The notes under the pieces: generated by a model
Seen by the model: the letters and a program-made list of their open reading frames with translations, nothing else
The model's database searches: none
Told to the model about the DNA's origin: nothing
Assembly (NCBI GenBank): GCA_021792135.1
Contig: JAJYVF010000034.1
Coordinates: forward strand, 1 to 51,972
From: Acidobacteriota bacterium
GTDB taxonomy: Bacteria > Acidobacteriota > Terriglobia > Terriglobales > Acidobacteriaceae
Direction of reading: 5' to 3'
DNA: 51,972 bases
Made by a program: the position numbers and the translations under genes
Shown: in pieces, positions 43,472-51,972 of the stretch
Position numbering within the stretch: position 1 is the first letter of the stretch
Layout of the letters: each line of letters starts with the position of its first letter

Positions 43472-43960
43472 TCAGCTTTCCTTCCAGGCGTCCAGTTCAC
43501 GCCGCAGCAGGACAATCTGCCCCAGGTGGTAGCTGGTGTGCTGCCCGGCGAGCAGGATCTCCCGCAGCACGGTCTGACCTTCGCCCCAGGGGATCGTCGC
43601 GTAGAGGTTCGACTCCGGGTGCCTGACCAGCTTTGCGAAATCCGCCATGTCCTTCTTAACCGCGGCCACGGAGGTGTTCCATGCGTTCGCGCTCGCAGGA
43701 GCTTCTTCCTCAGGCCAGTAATCCCTCGGCCACTCCGGCTGGATGTAATTCGAGTTGGTGCAGAAGTCCAGCAGGTCGTGGAGCGCGATCCGGATGTGCT
43801 CCAGCAGCTGCCAGGCGGTGTAGGGCGCGCCTTTCGGTTTCGTCCCGCGCAGCCCGACGGGGAAATCGTCGAGAACGGCCTTCAAATCGGCGTGGGCACT
43901 GCTTCCGCGCAGAAACTCGATCAACTGGTCGCGCAGCAAGCGATCCTCGGCAGTGCTCAT
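43472..43960 (-). CDS. DinB-family protein
   Basis: 162 residues, four-helix DinB/YfiT-like fold. The metal-binding pattern fits: a histidine in LLEHIRIALHD and two in the C-terminal QHTSYHLGQIV. Members of this family bind a metal and some act as thiol S-transferases, but most are unassigned. GAGGAG precedes the ATG. It follows murA by 56 bases on the same strand. Confidence 0.85.
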   Translation of the reverse strand: MSTAEDRLLRDQLIEFLRGSSAHADLKAVLDDFPVGLRGTKPKGAPYTAWQLLEHIRIALHDLLDFCTNSNYIQPEWPRDYWPEEEAPASANAWNTSVAAVKKDMADFAKLVRHPESNLYATIPWGEGQTVLREILLAGQHTSYHLGQIVLLRRELDAWKES

Positions 43961-44016
43961 CCGGGCTTCTCCTCTCCGCGACGGGATGCGAAGCTGCTCC
44001 GCCCCCGCGGCTTCTG

Positions 44017-45327
44017 TCAGTGCGCCTCCGCCATCTCCGGCTCCTGCCTCTCCGCGAACACGTTGCCCATGCGCCGTATCTGCGCACCCACGCTGCGCAG
44101 CTTCTCTTCGATGCGCTCGTATCCCCGGTCGATGTTATAGACGCGATCCAGAATGGACTCACCATCCGCCACCAGCGCGGCCAGAACCAGCGAAGCCGAA
44201 GCCCGCAGATCGGAACACATCACCGCCGCCGCTGACAGCGGCGTTCTTCCGCGCACCGTGGCCGTGCGCCCGTCCACGCGGATATTCGCGCCCATCCGCA
44301 CCAGTTCCTGCACGTGCATAAAGCGGTTCTCGAAAATGTTCTCCTTCACCAGCGATGTTCCTTCCGCCTGCGTGGCCAGCGCCATGTACTGCGCCTGCAT
44401 ATCGGTGGGAAATCCCGGATATTCTTCCGTCGCGATATCCGCGGCCTTCAGCTGGCCTTCGCTGCGAATCCGGATCTGATCCCGTCCCAGAACCTCGACA
44501 CGCACGCCGACTTCCTCGAGCTTGCCCATCACCGCTCCCAGATGTGCAGGGTTGCAGTGGCTCACAATCAGATCGCCCCCGGTAATCGCTCCGGCAATCA
44601 GAAACGTCCCCGCCTCGATCCGGTCTGGAATAATCCGGTGTTTCGCCCCGTGCAGCTTGTCCACGCCGCGAACGGCAATCGTGGATGTCCCCGCACCTTC
44701 GATGTGCGCTCCCATCGCGCTCAGCAGCGCGGCTAAGTCGGTGACCTCCGGCTCGCGCGCGCAGTTTTCCATCACCGTCTCGCCTTCGGCCAGAACCGCC
44801 GCCATCAGCAGGTCTTCCGTCCCGGTGACCGTGATCTTGTCGAAGACGATGTGCGCCCCCTTCAGTCGCTCTGCCCGCGCCTCGATGTACCCGTGCTCGT
44901 AGCTGATTCTGGCGCCCATCGTTTCCAGGCCCTTGATGTGCAGATCGATCGGGCGCGCTCCAATCGCGCATCCACCCGGCATGGAAACCCGTGCCAGGCC
45001 AGTGCGCGCCACGAGAGGACCTAGCACCAGAGCCGAAGCCCGCATGGTCTTCACGATCTCGTATTTCGCCGTGGGATCCGACAGCACGCGGCAGCTGATC
45101 GTGGTGCGGTGCTGCGCCCGCCCATAGCCCAGCTCCACCTCGGCTCCCATCGAGGTCAGCAGCTTGCGCTCCGTCTCGATATCCCGCACCTGCGGGATGT
45201 TCTCGAGTACCACTTCATCTTCGGTCAGAATCGCCGCCGCCATGCAGGGCAGCGCGGAGTTCTTGGATCCGCTGACCCGGATCGTTCCCAGGAGCGGATT
45301 GCCGCCGCGAATAACAAACTTGTCCAT
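44017..45327 (-). CDS. murA: UDP-N-acetylglucosamine 1-carboxyvinyltransferase
   Basis: First committed step of peptidoglycan synthesis. 436 residues with the substrate-binding GSKNSALP near the N-terminus, the fosfomycin-target cysteine in MPGGCAIGARPIDLH, and later FPTDMQAQYMALA and RGYERIEEKLRSLG-like ends. The active-site Cys is present, so it should be fosfomycin-sensitive by that residue. TACACT lies 12 bases before the ATG, leaving a very short leader with GAAGG. It follows the ftsB-like gene by 92 bases. Confidence 0.96.
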   Translation of the reverse strand: MDKFVIRGGNPLLGTIRVSGSKNSALPCMAAAILTEDEVVLENIPQVRDIETERKLLTSMGAEVELGYGRAQHRTTISCRVLSDPTAKYEIVKTMRASALVLGPLVARTGLARVSMPGGCAIGARPIDLHIKGLETMGARISYEHGYIEARAERLKGAHIVFDKITVTGTEDLLMAAVLAEGETVMENCAREPEVTDLAALLSAMGAHIEGAGTSTIAVRGVDKLHGAKHRIIPDRIEAGTFLIAGAITGGDLIVSHCNPAHLGAVMGKLEEVGVRVEVLGRDQIRIRSEGQLKAADIATEEYPGFPTDMQAQYMALATQAEGTSLVKENIFENRFMHVQELVRMGANIRVDGRTATVRGRTPLSAAAVMCSDLRASASLVLAALVADGESILDRVYNIDRGYERIEEKLRSVGAQIRRMGNVFAERQEPEMAEAH

Positions 45328-45419
45328 GGTTTTGCCTTCAGTGTAAATGCGCCGCCTCGGGGAAACGATGCAGGCAGCGGAAGGTAAGGGGTGGAAAACT
45401 CTTCCTGGAAGCGTACCGG

Positions 45420-45749
45420 CTACTTGCCGGTGGATTGCGGCGCCGGGTCATCTTCCGTCCAGATCACCTCGCCGGGCCGCGCGTAGTGCAACCGCTCCCG
45501 AGCTTCGTGCTCGATGGCGTCGGGGTCATTCCTCAGCTGCTGGATATGCTGCTGAAGCCTTGAGTTCTCCCGCTGCAGCTCGGCGATATGCTTCTCGATC
45601 GTCCGGCCCTCAGCCCGCTTCTGCGCGTATACATTCACGCCGTTTTCACCGAAGATCGCGTGATACCCGAAGAACAGCGCGGTCGCAATCACCAGGCCGG
45701 TAGCGATCCGCCGCCGCATGCGGTACAAAAAACCTGCTCCGGCCGCCAT
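45420..45749 (-). CDS. ftsB: FtsB/DivIC-like septum formation initiator
   Basis: 109 residues from the ATG at 45749. A short basic N-terminus, one transmembrane helix (IATGLVIATALFFGYHAIF) and a coiled coil (AEGRTIEKHIAELQRENSRLQQHIQQLRNDP in outline), then the FtsB-like AIEHEARERLHYARPGEVIW. It fits the divisome subcomplex FtsQ-FtsB-FtsL; ftsQ is at 23007. The start is uncertain: a TTG at 45806 has a better ribosome-binding site (GAGGG). Confidence 0.85.
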   Translation of the reverse strand: MAAGAGFLYRMRRRIATGLVIATALFFGYHAIFGENGVNVYAQKRAEGRTIEKHIAELQRENSRLQQHIQQLRNDPDAIEHEARERLHYARPGEVIWTEDDPAPQSTGK

Positions 45750-45853
45750 CAGCCTGCGCCCGATGGGTCTGCGCGAATCCGTCGCCCTGTCAGCCGCCCT
45801 GCTCAACCTGCCCTCGCTCTTCCTGCTGTTCCTGCGATCCTCAGCGGCGCTTT

Positions 45854-47254
45854 TTACGCCAGCACCCAGTCCTTTGCCGCCTGGCTCAGCGGTCCTCGGT
45901 CGCCCTCCCGGCGGGCTTCTGAATACACGCGCACTACCGGCTCCGTTCCGCTCAGACGGTAGGCCACCCAGGAGCCGTCCGCGAGAATCAGCTTCAGACC
46001 GTCGGTCCGCACCACCTGCGTGACCTTGCGGCCGCCCAGCTCCGTCGGATCGACCTTTATCTTCTCAGTGAACTTTTCCTTCACCTCCGGGGTCAAGCGG
46101 AAATTCTCCCGATTGGGATAGTAGGAACCAACTTTGGTAAATAGCTGTCTGAGCTGCTCTCCCAGGCTCCTGCCGCGTACCGCCACCATCTCCGCCACCA
46201 GCAGTCCGGCAAGCACGCCGTCCTTCTCCGGCACATGGCCGCGAATCGTCAGCCCCGCGCTCTCTTCGCCGCCAATGGCGATCTTGTCCTCGTTGATCAG
46301 CTCCCCGATGTACTTGAATCCCACCGGCGTCTCATACAGAGGGATCTTGTACTCCTCCGCCAGCGCATTGATCAGATTCGTGGTCGCCACCGACTTCGCT
46401 ACGCCATTCTTCCAGCCGCGCGTCTCCACCAGGTAATCGAAGAGGAGGGCAATGATGTAATTCGGCTGCACAAAAGTCCCGTCGCCATCCACAACGCCGA
46501 AACGGTCCGCATCCCCGTCTGTGGCGATGCCGATGGCCGCTCCGGTTTCCTTCATCTTCTCCTTGCAGGCGCCCAGCAGATGATCGTCCGGCTCCGGCGC
46601 ATGGCCGCCGAACAGCACATCCCGGTAGTCGTGGACCGTCGCAGTCTCGACGCCGTGCTCGCGCAGAATCTCCGAACTGTACCCCCGTGCCGAGCCCCAG
46701 AACGGGTCGAAGACCACTTTCAGCCCCGCCTTCCTGATTGCGCGAAGGTCGACAAGCTCACCCAGCCGCTTCAAATATTCCGGCTTGACATCGACCTCCT
46801 CGAACTTCGCGTCCGAATTCGCCGGAGCCTCAGTCCCGTCCTGCAGAGCCCGGATGTTTGCCTCGATCTGCTTTGTCACCTCCGGCAGTGCCGGGGCACC
46901 GTCCGGCGTAGAGTACTTGATGCCGTTGTATTCCGGTGGATTATGGGAGGCCGTAAAGTTGATGGAGCCGCCCGTTTTCCGCTGCCGCACGGCATAGGCA
47001 ATTGCCGGGGTGGGAGCCGGCTCCGGAATCACCAGCGGTGCTACCCCGTGCGCCGCCAGCACCTTCGCCGCTTCTGCCACGAACATCTCGCCCAGGAAGC
47101 GGGGGTCGCGCCCGACCAGCACTGTCCTTGCCCCCGGTTGCGACGCCACGTACTGCGCGATGCCTGCCACCGCGCGTCGGATATTGCCCATGGTGAAATC
47201 TTCCGCAACAATCGCGCGCCACCCCGAAGTGCCAAACTTAATCTCGGCGGTCAT
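45854..47254 (-). CDS. Phosphoglucomutase/phosphomannomutase
   Basis: 466 residues of the alpha-D-phosphohexomutase family. The active serine is in FTASHNPPEYNGIKY, the metal loop is DGDADRFG, the sugar-binding loop is GGEESAGL, and the phosphate-binding loop is in RLSGTEPVVRVY. Whether it acts on glucose or mannose cannot be fixed. AGAGGAAA precedes the ATG. It starts a minus-strand set with ftsB, murA and dinB, supplying sugar phosphates close to wall synthesis. Confidence 0.92.
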   Translation of the reverse strand: MTAEIKFGTSGWRAIVAEDFTMGNIRRAVAGIAQYVASQPGARTVLVGRDPRFLGEMFVAEAAKVLAAHGVAPLVIPEPAPTPAIAYAVRQRKTGGSINFTASHNPPEYNGIKYSTPDGAPALPEVTKQIEANIRALQDGTEAPANSDAKFEEVDVKPEYLKRLGELVDLRAIRKAGLKVVFDPFWGSARGYSSEILREHGVETATVHDYRDVLFGGHAPEPDDHLLGACKEKMKETGAAIGIATDGDADRFGVVDGDGTFVQPNYIIALLFDYLVETRGWKNGVAKSVATTNLINALAEEYKIPLYETPVGFKYIGELINEDKIAIGGEESAGLTIRGHVPEKDGVLAGLLVAEMVAVRGRSLGEQLRQLFTKVGSYYPNRENFRLTPEVKEKFTEKIKVDPTELGGRKVTQVVRTDGLKLILADGSWVAYRLSGTEPVVRVYSEARREGDRGPLSQAAKDWVLA

Positions 47255-47328
47255 TCTGTTTTCCTCTTCAGGACACTGGGCTTATGATGCAGCCAGCCAT
47301 CATTTTGATCGTATCCCGATCTGCATCG

Positions 47329-47670
47329 ATGATTGTACCCGCCACCGACGCCCGTATCGTTCTGACCACTGCCGGGTCGCGTGAAGAGGCCGACCGCATT
47401 GGCCATTTCCTCGTCGAGGAGCGCATCGCTGCCTGTGTCAATCTCCTTCCGGGGCTCGCCTCTGTCTATCGCTGGCAGGGCAAGGTGGAGTCCTCCGAGG
47501 AGATCCTGCTCATCATCAAGACCACTGCAGACGCTCTCGACCAGCTGGAAGTGGCACTGCGCAGTCTCCACTCCTACGATCTGCCAGAGCTGCTCGTGCT
47601 GCATCCCGAATCCGGCAGCAAGGCCTACCTGGATTGGCTGGCGGCTTCGACGGCGCCGGCCCGCCGCTGA
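47329..47670 (+). CDS. cutA: Divalent-cation tolerance protein CutA
   Basis: 113 residues from the ATG at 47329. Family landmarks: VLTTAGSREEADRIGHFLVEERIAACVNLLPGLASVYRWQGKVE and IIKTTADALDQLE, then YDLPELLVLHPESGS. CutA forms trimers; its physiological role is not settled. There is no ribosome-binding site; TATGAT at 47283-47288 would give a leader of about 34 bases. The longer in-frame start at 47284 would overlap this box. Confidence 0.93.
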   Translation: MIVPATDARIVLTTAGSREEADRIGHFLVEERIAACVNLLPGLASVYRWQGKVESSEEILLIIKTTADALDQLEVALRSLHSYDLPELLVLHPESGSKAYLDWLAASTAPARR

Positions 47671-47718
47671 CAACGACGGCAGCCAACAGACCCTCCCGGC
47701 CCTGACGCCTCGCTGACC

Positions 47719-47769
47719 CCGCAAGGAAAATAAGAAGAGGGCGCACCGGTGGAAAACCGTTGCACCCTC
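47719..47769 (-). terminator. Terminator for secA, possibly bidirectional
   Basis: A stem of 12 pairs with two mismatches and a 5-base loop (47737-47769), anchored by GAGGG and CCCTC. On the minus strand it is followed by a T-rich run (CTTCTTATTTTCC), so it fits secA; on the plus strand ATTTGCTTT follows, so it may also serve cutA. Confidence 0.65.
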
Positions 47770-47818
47770 ATTTGCTTTAGCCTGTGCCTCTGTGCCTTCG
47801 CACACGCAGCCGGCGAAG

Positions 47819-50800
47819 TTACCCTTCCGTCGCTCCGTGGCACTTCTTGTACTTCTTGCCCGAGCCGCATGGACAGGGGTCGTTCCGCCCAACCTTCTCG
47901 CCGGTGCGCCGCTGCATGGGAGCCGAACTGTCGCCCGCGCCCGCCATGCGCGCGTGCTCCAGTTCGCGCCGCTTCTTGCGCTCGAATTCCCGCTCCAGCT
48001 CATCAATCGTTGTCGAGGGCGCCCGCGTGGGAATCGGTATCGGTGGAGCCGCGGGCTGGCGGTGCCCGTTTCCGTCACCGACGACCGCCACGGCACTCCG
48101 GGCCGCAACTGCCGATCCATCGGCCGAAGCCACAGCCGGCGCTGCCGGAATCGCCGGCCGCGGGCGCGCCGGGATCTCCACCGGCTGGCCATCCGGCCCC
48201 ACAATCCGCATCAGGAACAGGAACCGGACCGTATCTTCCTGGAAGCGCAGCATCATGCCTTCGAACATGTCGAAGGACTCCTTCTTGTACGCCACCAGCG
48301 GGTCCTGCTGCCCGTATCCGCGCAGCCCGATCCCTTCCTTCAGGTGGTCCATGTTCAGCAGGTGATCTTTCCAGAGCCCGTCCAGTACGCTGAGCATGAT
48401 CATGCGCTCGTGGAAGCGCATGGCTTGGTCCCCGATCAGCTGCTGCTTGGCCTCGTACTTTTCCTTCAGCCGCTCGAAGATGCTTTCGCCCAGTTCGTGC
48501 CGAGTCATGCCCGCCGAGTCGATGCCCTCAGCGCGCAGGTCGAAGCCAAACTGCGAAGTCAGCTTCTCCTGCAGCCCTTTCATGTCCCACTGATCCGGAT
48601 GCACCTTCTCGCTGGCGAACTCATCCAGCATGTCGCTCAGCAGGTTCGGAACGTAATCCTCGACGATGAGTTCCTTCTGGTCCAGCCCTTCCAGCAGCTG
48701 GTGGCGCAGTCCGTAGACAGCCTCGCGCTGCTTGTTCATCACATCGTCGTATTCGAGCAGGTGTTTGCGGGCCTCAAAATTCTGCGATTCGACCGCCTTC
48801 TGCGCCGCCTCGATCCGGTTGGAGATCATCCGCGACTCGATGGGCATGCCTTCTTCCATGCCCATCTTCTGCAGCAGCGTCGAAACCCACTCGCGCGCAA
48901 AGATGCGCATCAGGTCGTCTTCGAGCGAGAGATAAAACCGGGAAGCTCCCGGATCGCCCTGGCGGCCCGCGCGCCCGCGCAACTGGTTGTCAATACGCCG
49001 CGACTCGTGCCGCTCCGTGCCGACGATGTGCAGCCCGGACGCCGCGACCACCGCATCGTGTTCCTTCGCCGCGTTGGCCGCATGTCCCGCATAGACGCGG
49101 TCCCAGTTCTCCTGCGCCGTCTCGAACTCCTGCCCCTGGTAGTAGAAGCGCAGCATCCCCGGCGCGGCCATGGGATTGATCGCGCCCTCGGCCGGACTGA
49201 TGGCCCGCGCCATGTTCTTCTTCACCAGTTCCTGCCGCGCTACGAAGTCGGGATTGCCGCCCAGCAGAATGTCCGTACCGCGCCCTGCCATGTTGGTGGC
49301 GATGGTCACCATGCCCAGGCGACCCGCCTGGGCTACGATCTCCGCCTCGCGCTCGTGATACTTGGCGTTCAGCACCACGTGGCGAACGCCCTTCCGGGCC
49401 AGGATCTGCGACAACAGCTCCGATTTCTCGATGGACGTGGTGCCCACCAGCACCGGCTGCTGCTTTTCGTGCAGCGTCGCGATCTCGTCGGCTACGGCGA
49501 AATACTTCTCTTTGGCCGTCCGGAACACCACATCGGGATTCTCGATACGCAGGAGCGGCTTGTTGGTCGGAATGACAACAATTTCCAGCTTGTAGATGCT
49601 GTCGAACTCGGCCGCTTCCGTTTCCGCGGTGCCGGTCATGCCGGCCAGCTTCTTGTAGAGGCGGAAATAGTTCTGGAAGGTGATGGTTGCCAGCGTCTGG
49701 TCTTCGCGCCGGATGTTCACGCCTTCCTTGGCTTCGATCGCCTGGTGCAGGCCGTCCGACCAACGCCGCCCTGGCATCATACGGCCCGTAAATTCGTCGA
49801 CAATGATGATCTCACCGTCCTTCACCACGTACTGCACATCGCGCTTGTAAAGCGAGTGCGCCTTGATAGCCGTCTCGACGTGGTGCTTCAGCTCCCAGTT
49901 CTCCGGATCGGCGATGTTGCCGATCCCCAGCAGACCTTCGATCTTCTCCCAGCCCTCGTCGGTCACGCTGATGGTTTTGTGCTTCTCATCGACCACGTAA
50001 TCGCCGGTCAGGATCTTCTCTTCGGGGCTCTTTTCGATTTCTTCGCCCTGTTCCAGGGAGGGAATAATCCGGTTCACCCGCACGTACTTGTCGGTCGTCT
50101 GGTCGGTCGGGCCGGAGATGATCAGCGGCGTTCGCGCTTCGTCGATCAGGATCGAGTCCACCTCGTCCACAATCGAGTAGTGGTGACCGCGTTGTACGCA
50201 GTCCGCCAGCTCGAACTTCATGTTGTCGCGCAGATAATCGAAGCCGAATTCGTTGTTGGTGCCGTAGGTGATGTCGGCCGCGTAGGCATTGCGCCGCTGG
50301 TTGTCGTCCAGATCGTGCACGATCACGCCGACCGTCAGCCCCAGGAACTCGTAGATTTTGCCCATCCACTCGGCGTCGCGCTTGGCCAGGTAGTCGTTCA
50401 CCGTGACCACGTGAACGCCGTGCCCGGCGAGCGCATTCAGATACACCGGAAGGGTGGCCACCAGCGTTTTGCCTTCGCCGGTCTTCATTTCGGCGATCTT
50501 GCCCTGGTGCAGCACCATGCCGCCTACCAGCTGCACGTCGAAGTGCCGCATATTGACGGCGCGCCAGCCGGCCTCGCGCACCACCGCAAAGGCCTCCGGC
50601 AGGAGCTCATCCAGCGCCTGCTTCTCCGCCTGGGCCCGCGCCTCATCCTCGGTAATCCCTTCGAGCGCCGCCGCAATGCGGGCCCTGAATTCTGCCGTCT
50701 TTGCGCGCAGCTGCTCGTCGCTCAGGACCCTGATCTGCGGTTCCAGAGCATTGATCGCCTGCACCCTCGGCAGCAGTCGCTTCACCGCCCGGTCGTTACT

Positions 50801-50851
50801 GGTTCCAAATATCTTTGTGAGAATATTGCTGCTGGCCAAGATTACTTCCAA
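47819..50851 (-). CDS. secA: Preprotein translocase ATPase SecA
   Basis: Motor of the Sec export pathway, 1010 residues. N-terminus [17 protein letters not shown], Walker [71 protein letters not shown], and the C-terminal zinc module [14 protein letters not shown], which binds SecB and lipids. The start is a TTG at 50851: a stop codon is two codons upstream and no ATG fits. No Shine-Dalgarno is visible; TAGAAT at 50877-50882 is a possible -10. An Ala/Pro-rich linker precedes the zinc module. Confidence 0.97.
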   Translation of the reverse strand: MEVILASSNILTKIFGTSNDRAVKRLLPRVQAINALEPQIRVLSDEQLRAKTAEFRARIAAALEGITEDEARAQAEKQALDELLPEAFAVVREAGWRAVNMRHFDVQLVGGMVLHQGKIAEMKTGEGKTLVATLPVYLNALAGHGVHVVTVNDYLAKRDAEWMGKIYEFLGLTVGVIVHDLDDNQRRNAYAADITYGTNNEFGFDYLRDNMKFELADCVQRGHHYSIVDEVDSILIDEARTPLIISGPTDQTTDKYVRVNRIIPSLEQGEEIEKSPEEKILTGDYVVDEKHKTISVTDEGWEKIEGLLGIGNIADPENWELKHHVETAIKAHSLYKRDVQYVVKDGEIIIVDEFTGRMMPGRRWSDGLHQAIEAKEGVNIRREDQTLATITFQNYFRLYKKLAGMTGTAETEAAEFDSIYKLEIVVIPTNKPLLRIENPDVVFRTAKEKYFAVADEIATLHEKQQPVLVGTTSIEKSELLSQILARKGVRHVVLNAKYHEREAEIVAQAGRLGMVTIATNMAGRGTDILLGGNPDFVARQELVKKNMARAISPAEGAINPMAAPGMLRFYYQGQEFETAQENWDRVYAGHAANAAKEHDAVVAASGLHIVGTERHESRRIDNQLRGRAGRQGDPGASRFYLSLEDDLMRIFAREWVSTLLQKMGMEEGMPIESRMISNRIEAAQKAVESQNFEARKHLLEYDDVMNKQREAVYGLRHQLLEGLDQKELIVEDYVPNLLSDMLDEFASEKVHPDQWDMKGLQEKLTSQFGFDLRAEGIDSAGMTRHELGESIFERLKEKYEAKQQLIGDQAMRFHERMIMLSVLDGLWKDHLLNMDHLKEGIGLRGYGQQDPLVAYKKESFDMFEGMMLRFQEDTVRFLFLMRIVGPDGQPVEIPARPRPAIPAAPAVASADGSAVAARSAVAVVGDGNGHRQPAAPPIPIPTRAPSTTIDELEREFERKKRRELEHARMAGAGDSSAPMQRRTGEKVGRNDPCPCGSGKKYKKCHGATEG

Positions 50852-50985
50852 GCATTAGATTTCGTTGTCAAGTCTTATTCTAGCCGCAAACCCAAGGGCC
50901 CGGTGTGATCAGGCGCCAAGGAACGGTGCTGCGGGATCAACGCGGGCGGTCAGGAACCCCAACGGTTCCGAAGGAACAAGGAGAT

Positions 50986-51001
50986 TACGAAAGTTTTCGT
51001 A
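50986..51001. promoter_or_regulatory. Perfect palindrome TACGAAAGTTTTCGTA upstream of the right-end gene
   Basis: Seven-base arms TACGAAA and TTTCGTA flank GT, 32 bases before the ATG at 51034. Just upstream, GGAAC (50953-50957), GTTCC (50965-50969) and GGAAC (50973-50977) allow two alternative hairpins. An operator is likely. Confidence 0.5.
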
Positions 51002-51033
51002 CAGTCTGCCACCGCAGCCATAGGCTTTAAGCC

Positions 51034-51861
51034 ATGGAAGATGCACAATTTCCGTTTTCTTGCTGCCGATGCGGCGCTCACTTCCATTCCCCCATACGAA
51101 GAACCCGCAAAGGGCTCAGGACAGCCACTTGGCACTGCCCCAGCTGTGGTGGTGAACTGGATCCCGAAGAATTTCCGGCTTCTAGACGTCTAGCGGATAG
51201 TCGTTTCCCGGGTGCAGGTTTTAGGCAGGAAGCACCCATCGCGAGCCGCAGGAAGAAGGCCGCTGCGTCCGGCGTCCGGTTTTCTGAGCGCGCTAGTGAT
51301 GCCACGGCTCCGATTTCTGAACGGAAAGCGTTCCTCGCTCGTCGCACCGAGAGAGAGGCTTCTCCTCCCAAAAGACGGCCCCGCGCGAAGCAAGCGTTGT
51401 CCGCCCGACGGCTTCGGCAGATCCAAAGGAGAGCGCAGAAAGTCGGAAATCTCGCACTTGAGAATATTTTGACTCAGGCTCTCGCCTTACTTGCAAGCGG
51501 CCAGGAATCAAGCGCGCGGGCTGTTCTGGACAGCTTCCGGGCCCAACGAGTGCGGGGCGCGTCGAGGGCACCCCGTCGTCTGGGCACTGACACCATGGGT
51601 GCTACTCGTGAACGGCCTACTGATCCCCCGGGGAATGGAACATCGGATGTGGACAGGGCGCTTGTCCAGTGCTCCTGCGGTGAGAAAGTCTATTCGGACT
51701 GTATGGACCGCCATATCAGCAATTGTCACCCAATTGAGGGACAAGACAGGCCGCCTGACATTCACATCGACCATCTGCTCTTTACGGTATTGCCCCCGGG
51801 CTCATGTGACATTGCGCAAATCACCGCCCATTACCGCGGATTGCTGGTGAGCGGTGCGTGA
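51034..51861 (+). CDS. Unrecognised protein with zinc-finger modules at both ends
   Basis: 275 residues. The N-terminus has two CxxC pairs (CCRCG and CPSCGG, about residues 10-39) as in zinc ribbons. The middle (about 50-200) is basic and rich in Arg, Ala and Lys, with KRRPRAKQALSARRLRQIQRRAQK suggesting nucleic-acid binding. The C-terminus has CSCGEKVYSDCMDRHISNCHP, a Cys-Cys-His-Cys pattern like a C2HC finger. Codon use is less GC-rich than in neighbours. No family recognised. The only upstream start is this ATG (a stop codon lies two codons before); TAGGCT lies seven bases upstream. Confidence 0.6.
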   Translation: MEDAQFPFSCCRCGAHFHSPIRRTRKGLRTATWHCPSCGGELDPEEFPASRRLADSRFPGAGFRQEAPIASRRKKAAASGVRFSERASDATAPISERKAFLARRTEREASPPKRRPRAKQALSARRLRQIQRRAQKVGNLALENILTQALALLASGQESSARAVLDSFRAQRVRGASRAPRRLGTDTMGATRERPTDPPGNGTSDVDRALVQCSCGEKVYSDCMDRHISNCHPIEGQDRPPDIHIDHLLFTVLPPGSCDIAQITAHYRGLLVSGA

Positions 51862-51894
51862 ACCCCATTCCTACACGGGCTGAGGGATGGGGTT
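51861..51894. terminator. Stem-loop overlapping two stop codons at the right end
   Basis: AACCCCATTCC (51861-51871) pairs with GGGATGGGGTT (51884-51894), with one wobble. It begins at the last base of the 51034 gene's stop codon and covers the stop of the opposite-strand fragment. No long T tract follows, so its efficiency is uncertain. Confidence 0.5.
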
Positions 51895-51972
51895 CTGCAG
51901 ATTCTCCAAGGATGCCTTGTATCGGATCTTCCACTGATCGGGCAGCCACGCTGCGAGCTGGCTGATGGGCAA
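51871..51972 (-). CDS. 3' end of an unidentified gene, truncated by the window edge
   Basis: 33 sense codons without a stop enter from the right edge and end at TAG (51873-51871). The product ends SLENLQNPIPQPV. Codon choice (ATC, CTG, CAG, AAC) is like that of coding regions here. Too short to assign a function; it may be a chance open frame. Confidence 0.3.
   Translation of the reverse strand: MPISQLAAWLPDQWKIRYKASLENLQNPIPQPV

Noticed and set aside
47792-50908. A 1038-codon plus-strand open frame opposite secA
   Set aside because: It is the mirror of secA codon bias in GC-rich DNA; no ribosome-binding site, biased composition, and secA is certain.

Overview
The window looks like a chromosomal segment of an Acidobacteriota, most likely class Terriglobia. 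The reasons are high-GC codon use, a protein with the VWFA-related domain typical of acidobacteria (34201-35331), a lipase-maturation-factor membrane protein, and core genes (ftsQAZ, uvrA, secA, purH, purB, murA) that read like that group. The phylum call is inference from protein character; no rRNA gene is present. I see no tRNA, CRISPR array, insertion sequence or prophage.

Layout. 206-3381 (minus): SDR dehydrogenase, fabI, an FmdE-like protein and a DnaC/IstB-type ATPase. 3382-4983 (plus): a regulatory region with a sigma70-like promoter and a perfect CRP/FNR-type palindrome, then a small zinc-ribbon protein and a RIC/hemerythrin-like protein. 5224-13772 (minus): a long co-directional run, read from the right as pdxS, pdxT, ctaC, ctaD, ctaE, a VKOR protein, an LMF1-like protein and glyA. 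14095-17485: NIPSNAP (plus), purH (minus), rhomboid protease (plus), XRE regulator (minus). 17766-24113 (minus): a secreted dienelactone hydrolase, a transpeptidase, and the division cluster ftsQ-ftsA-ftsZ. 24356-35331 (plus): uvrA, TPR protein, small secreted protein, receiver-only regulator, LolD-like ATPase, murQ, a small conserved-looking protein, a Tat-lipoprotein GH10 xylanase and a VWFA protein. 35350-43451 (mixed): purB, DUF2007, MarR, membrane protein, a possible small RNA, MFS exporter with dienelactone hydrolase, ubiX, ribA, LytS-type kinase. 43472-50851: pgm-ftsB-murA-dinB (minus), cutA (plus), secA (minus). The right end holds an unrecognised multi-zinc-finger protein with atypical codon use and a fragment running off the edge.

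Most notable points. (1) The aa3-type oxidase keeps all heme and copper ligands, but the usual entrance residues of both proton channels and two of three Mg-site ligands, one in each subunit, are replaced. (2) At least seven genes without a clear Shine-Dalgarno have a TAnnnT box exactly six bases before the start codon, which suggests leaderless transcription is common here. (3) A VKOR protein and an LMF1-like protein form an adjacent pair beside the oxidase. (4) A short transcript with its own promoter and terminator and an anti-Shine-Dalgarno motif may lie at 38312-38370. (5) Several palindromes sit on promoters (marR, transpeptidase, zinc-ribbon/RIC). (6) TTG starts are frequent, even for secA, uvrA and purH.
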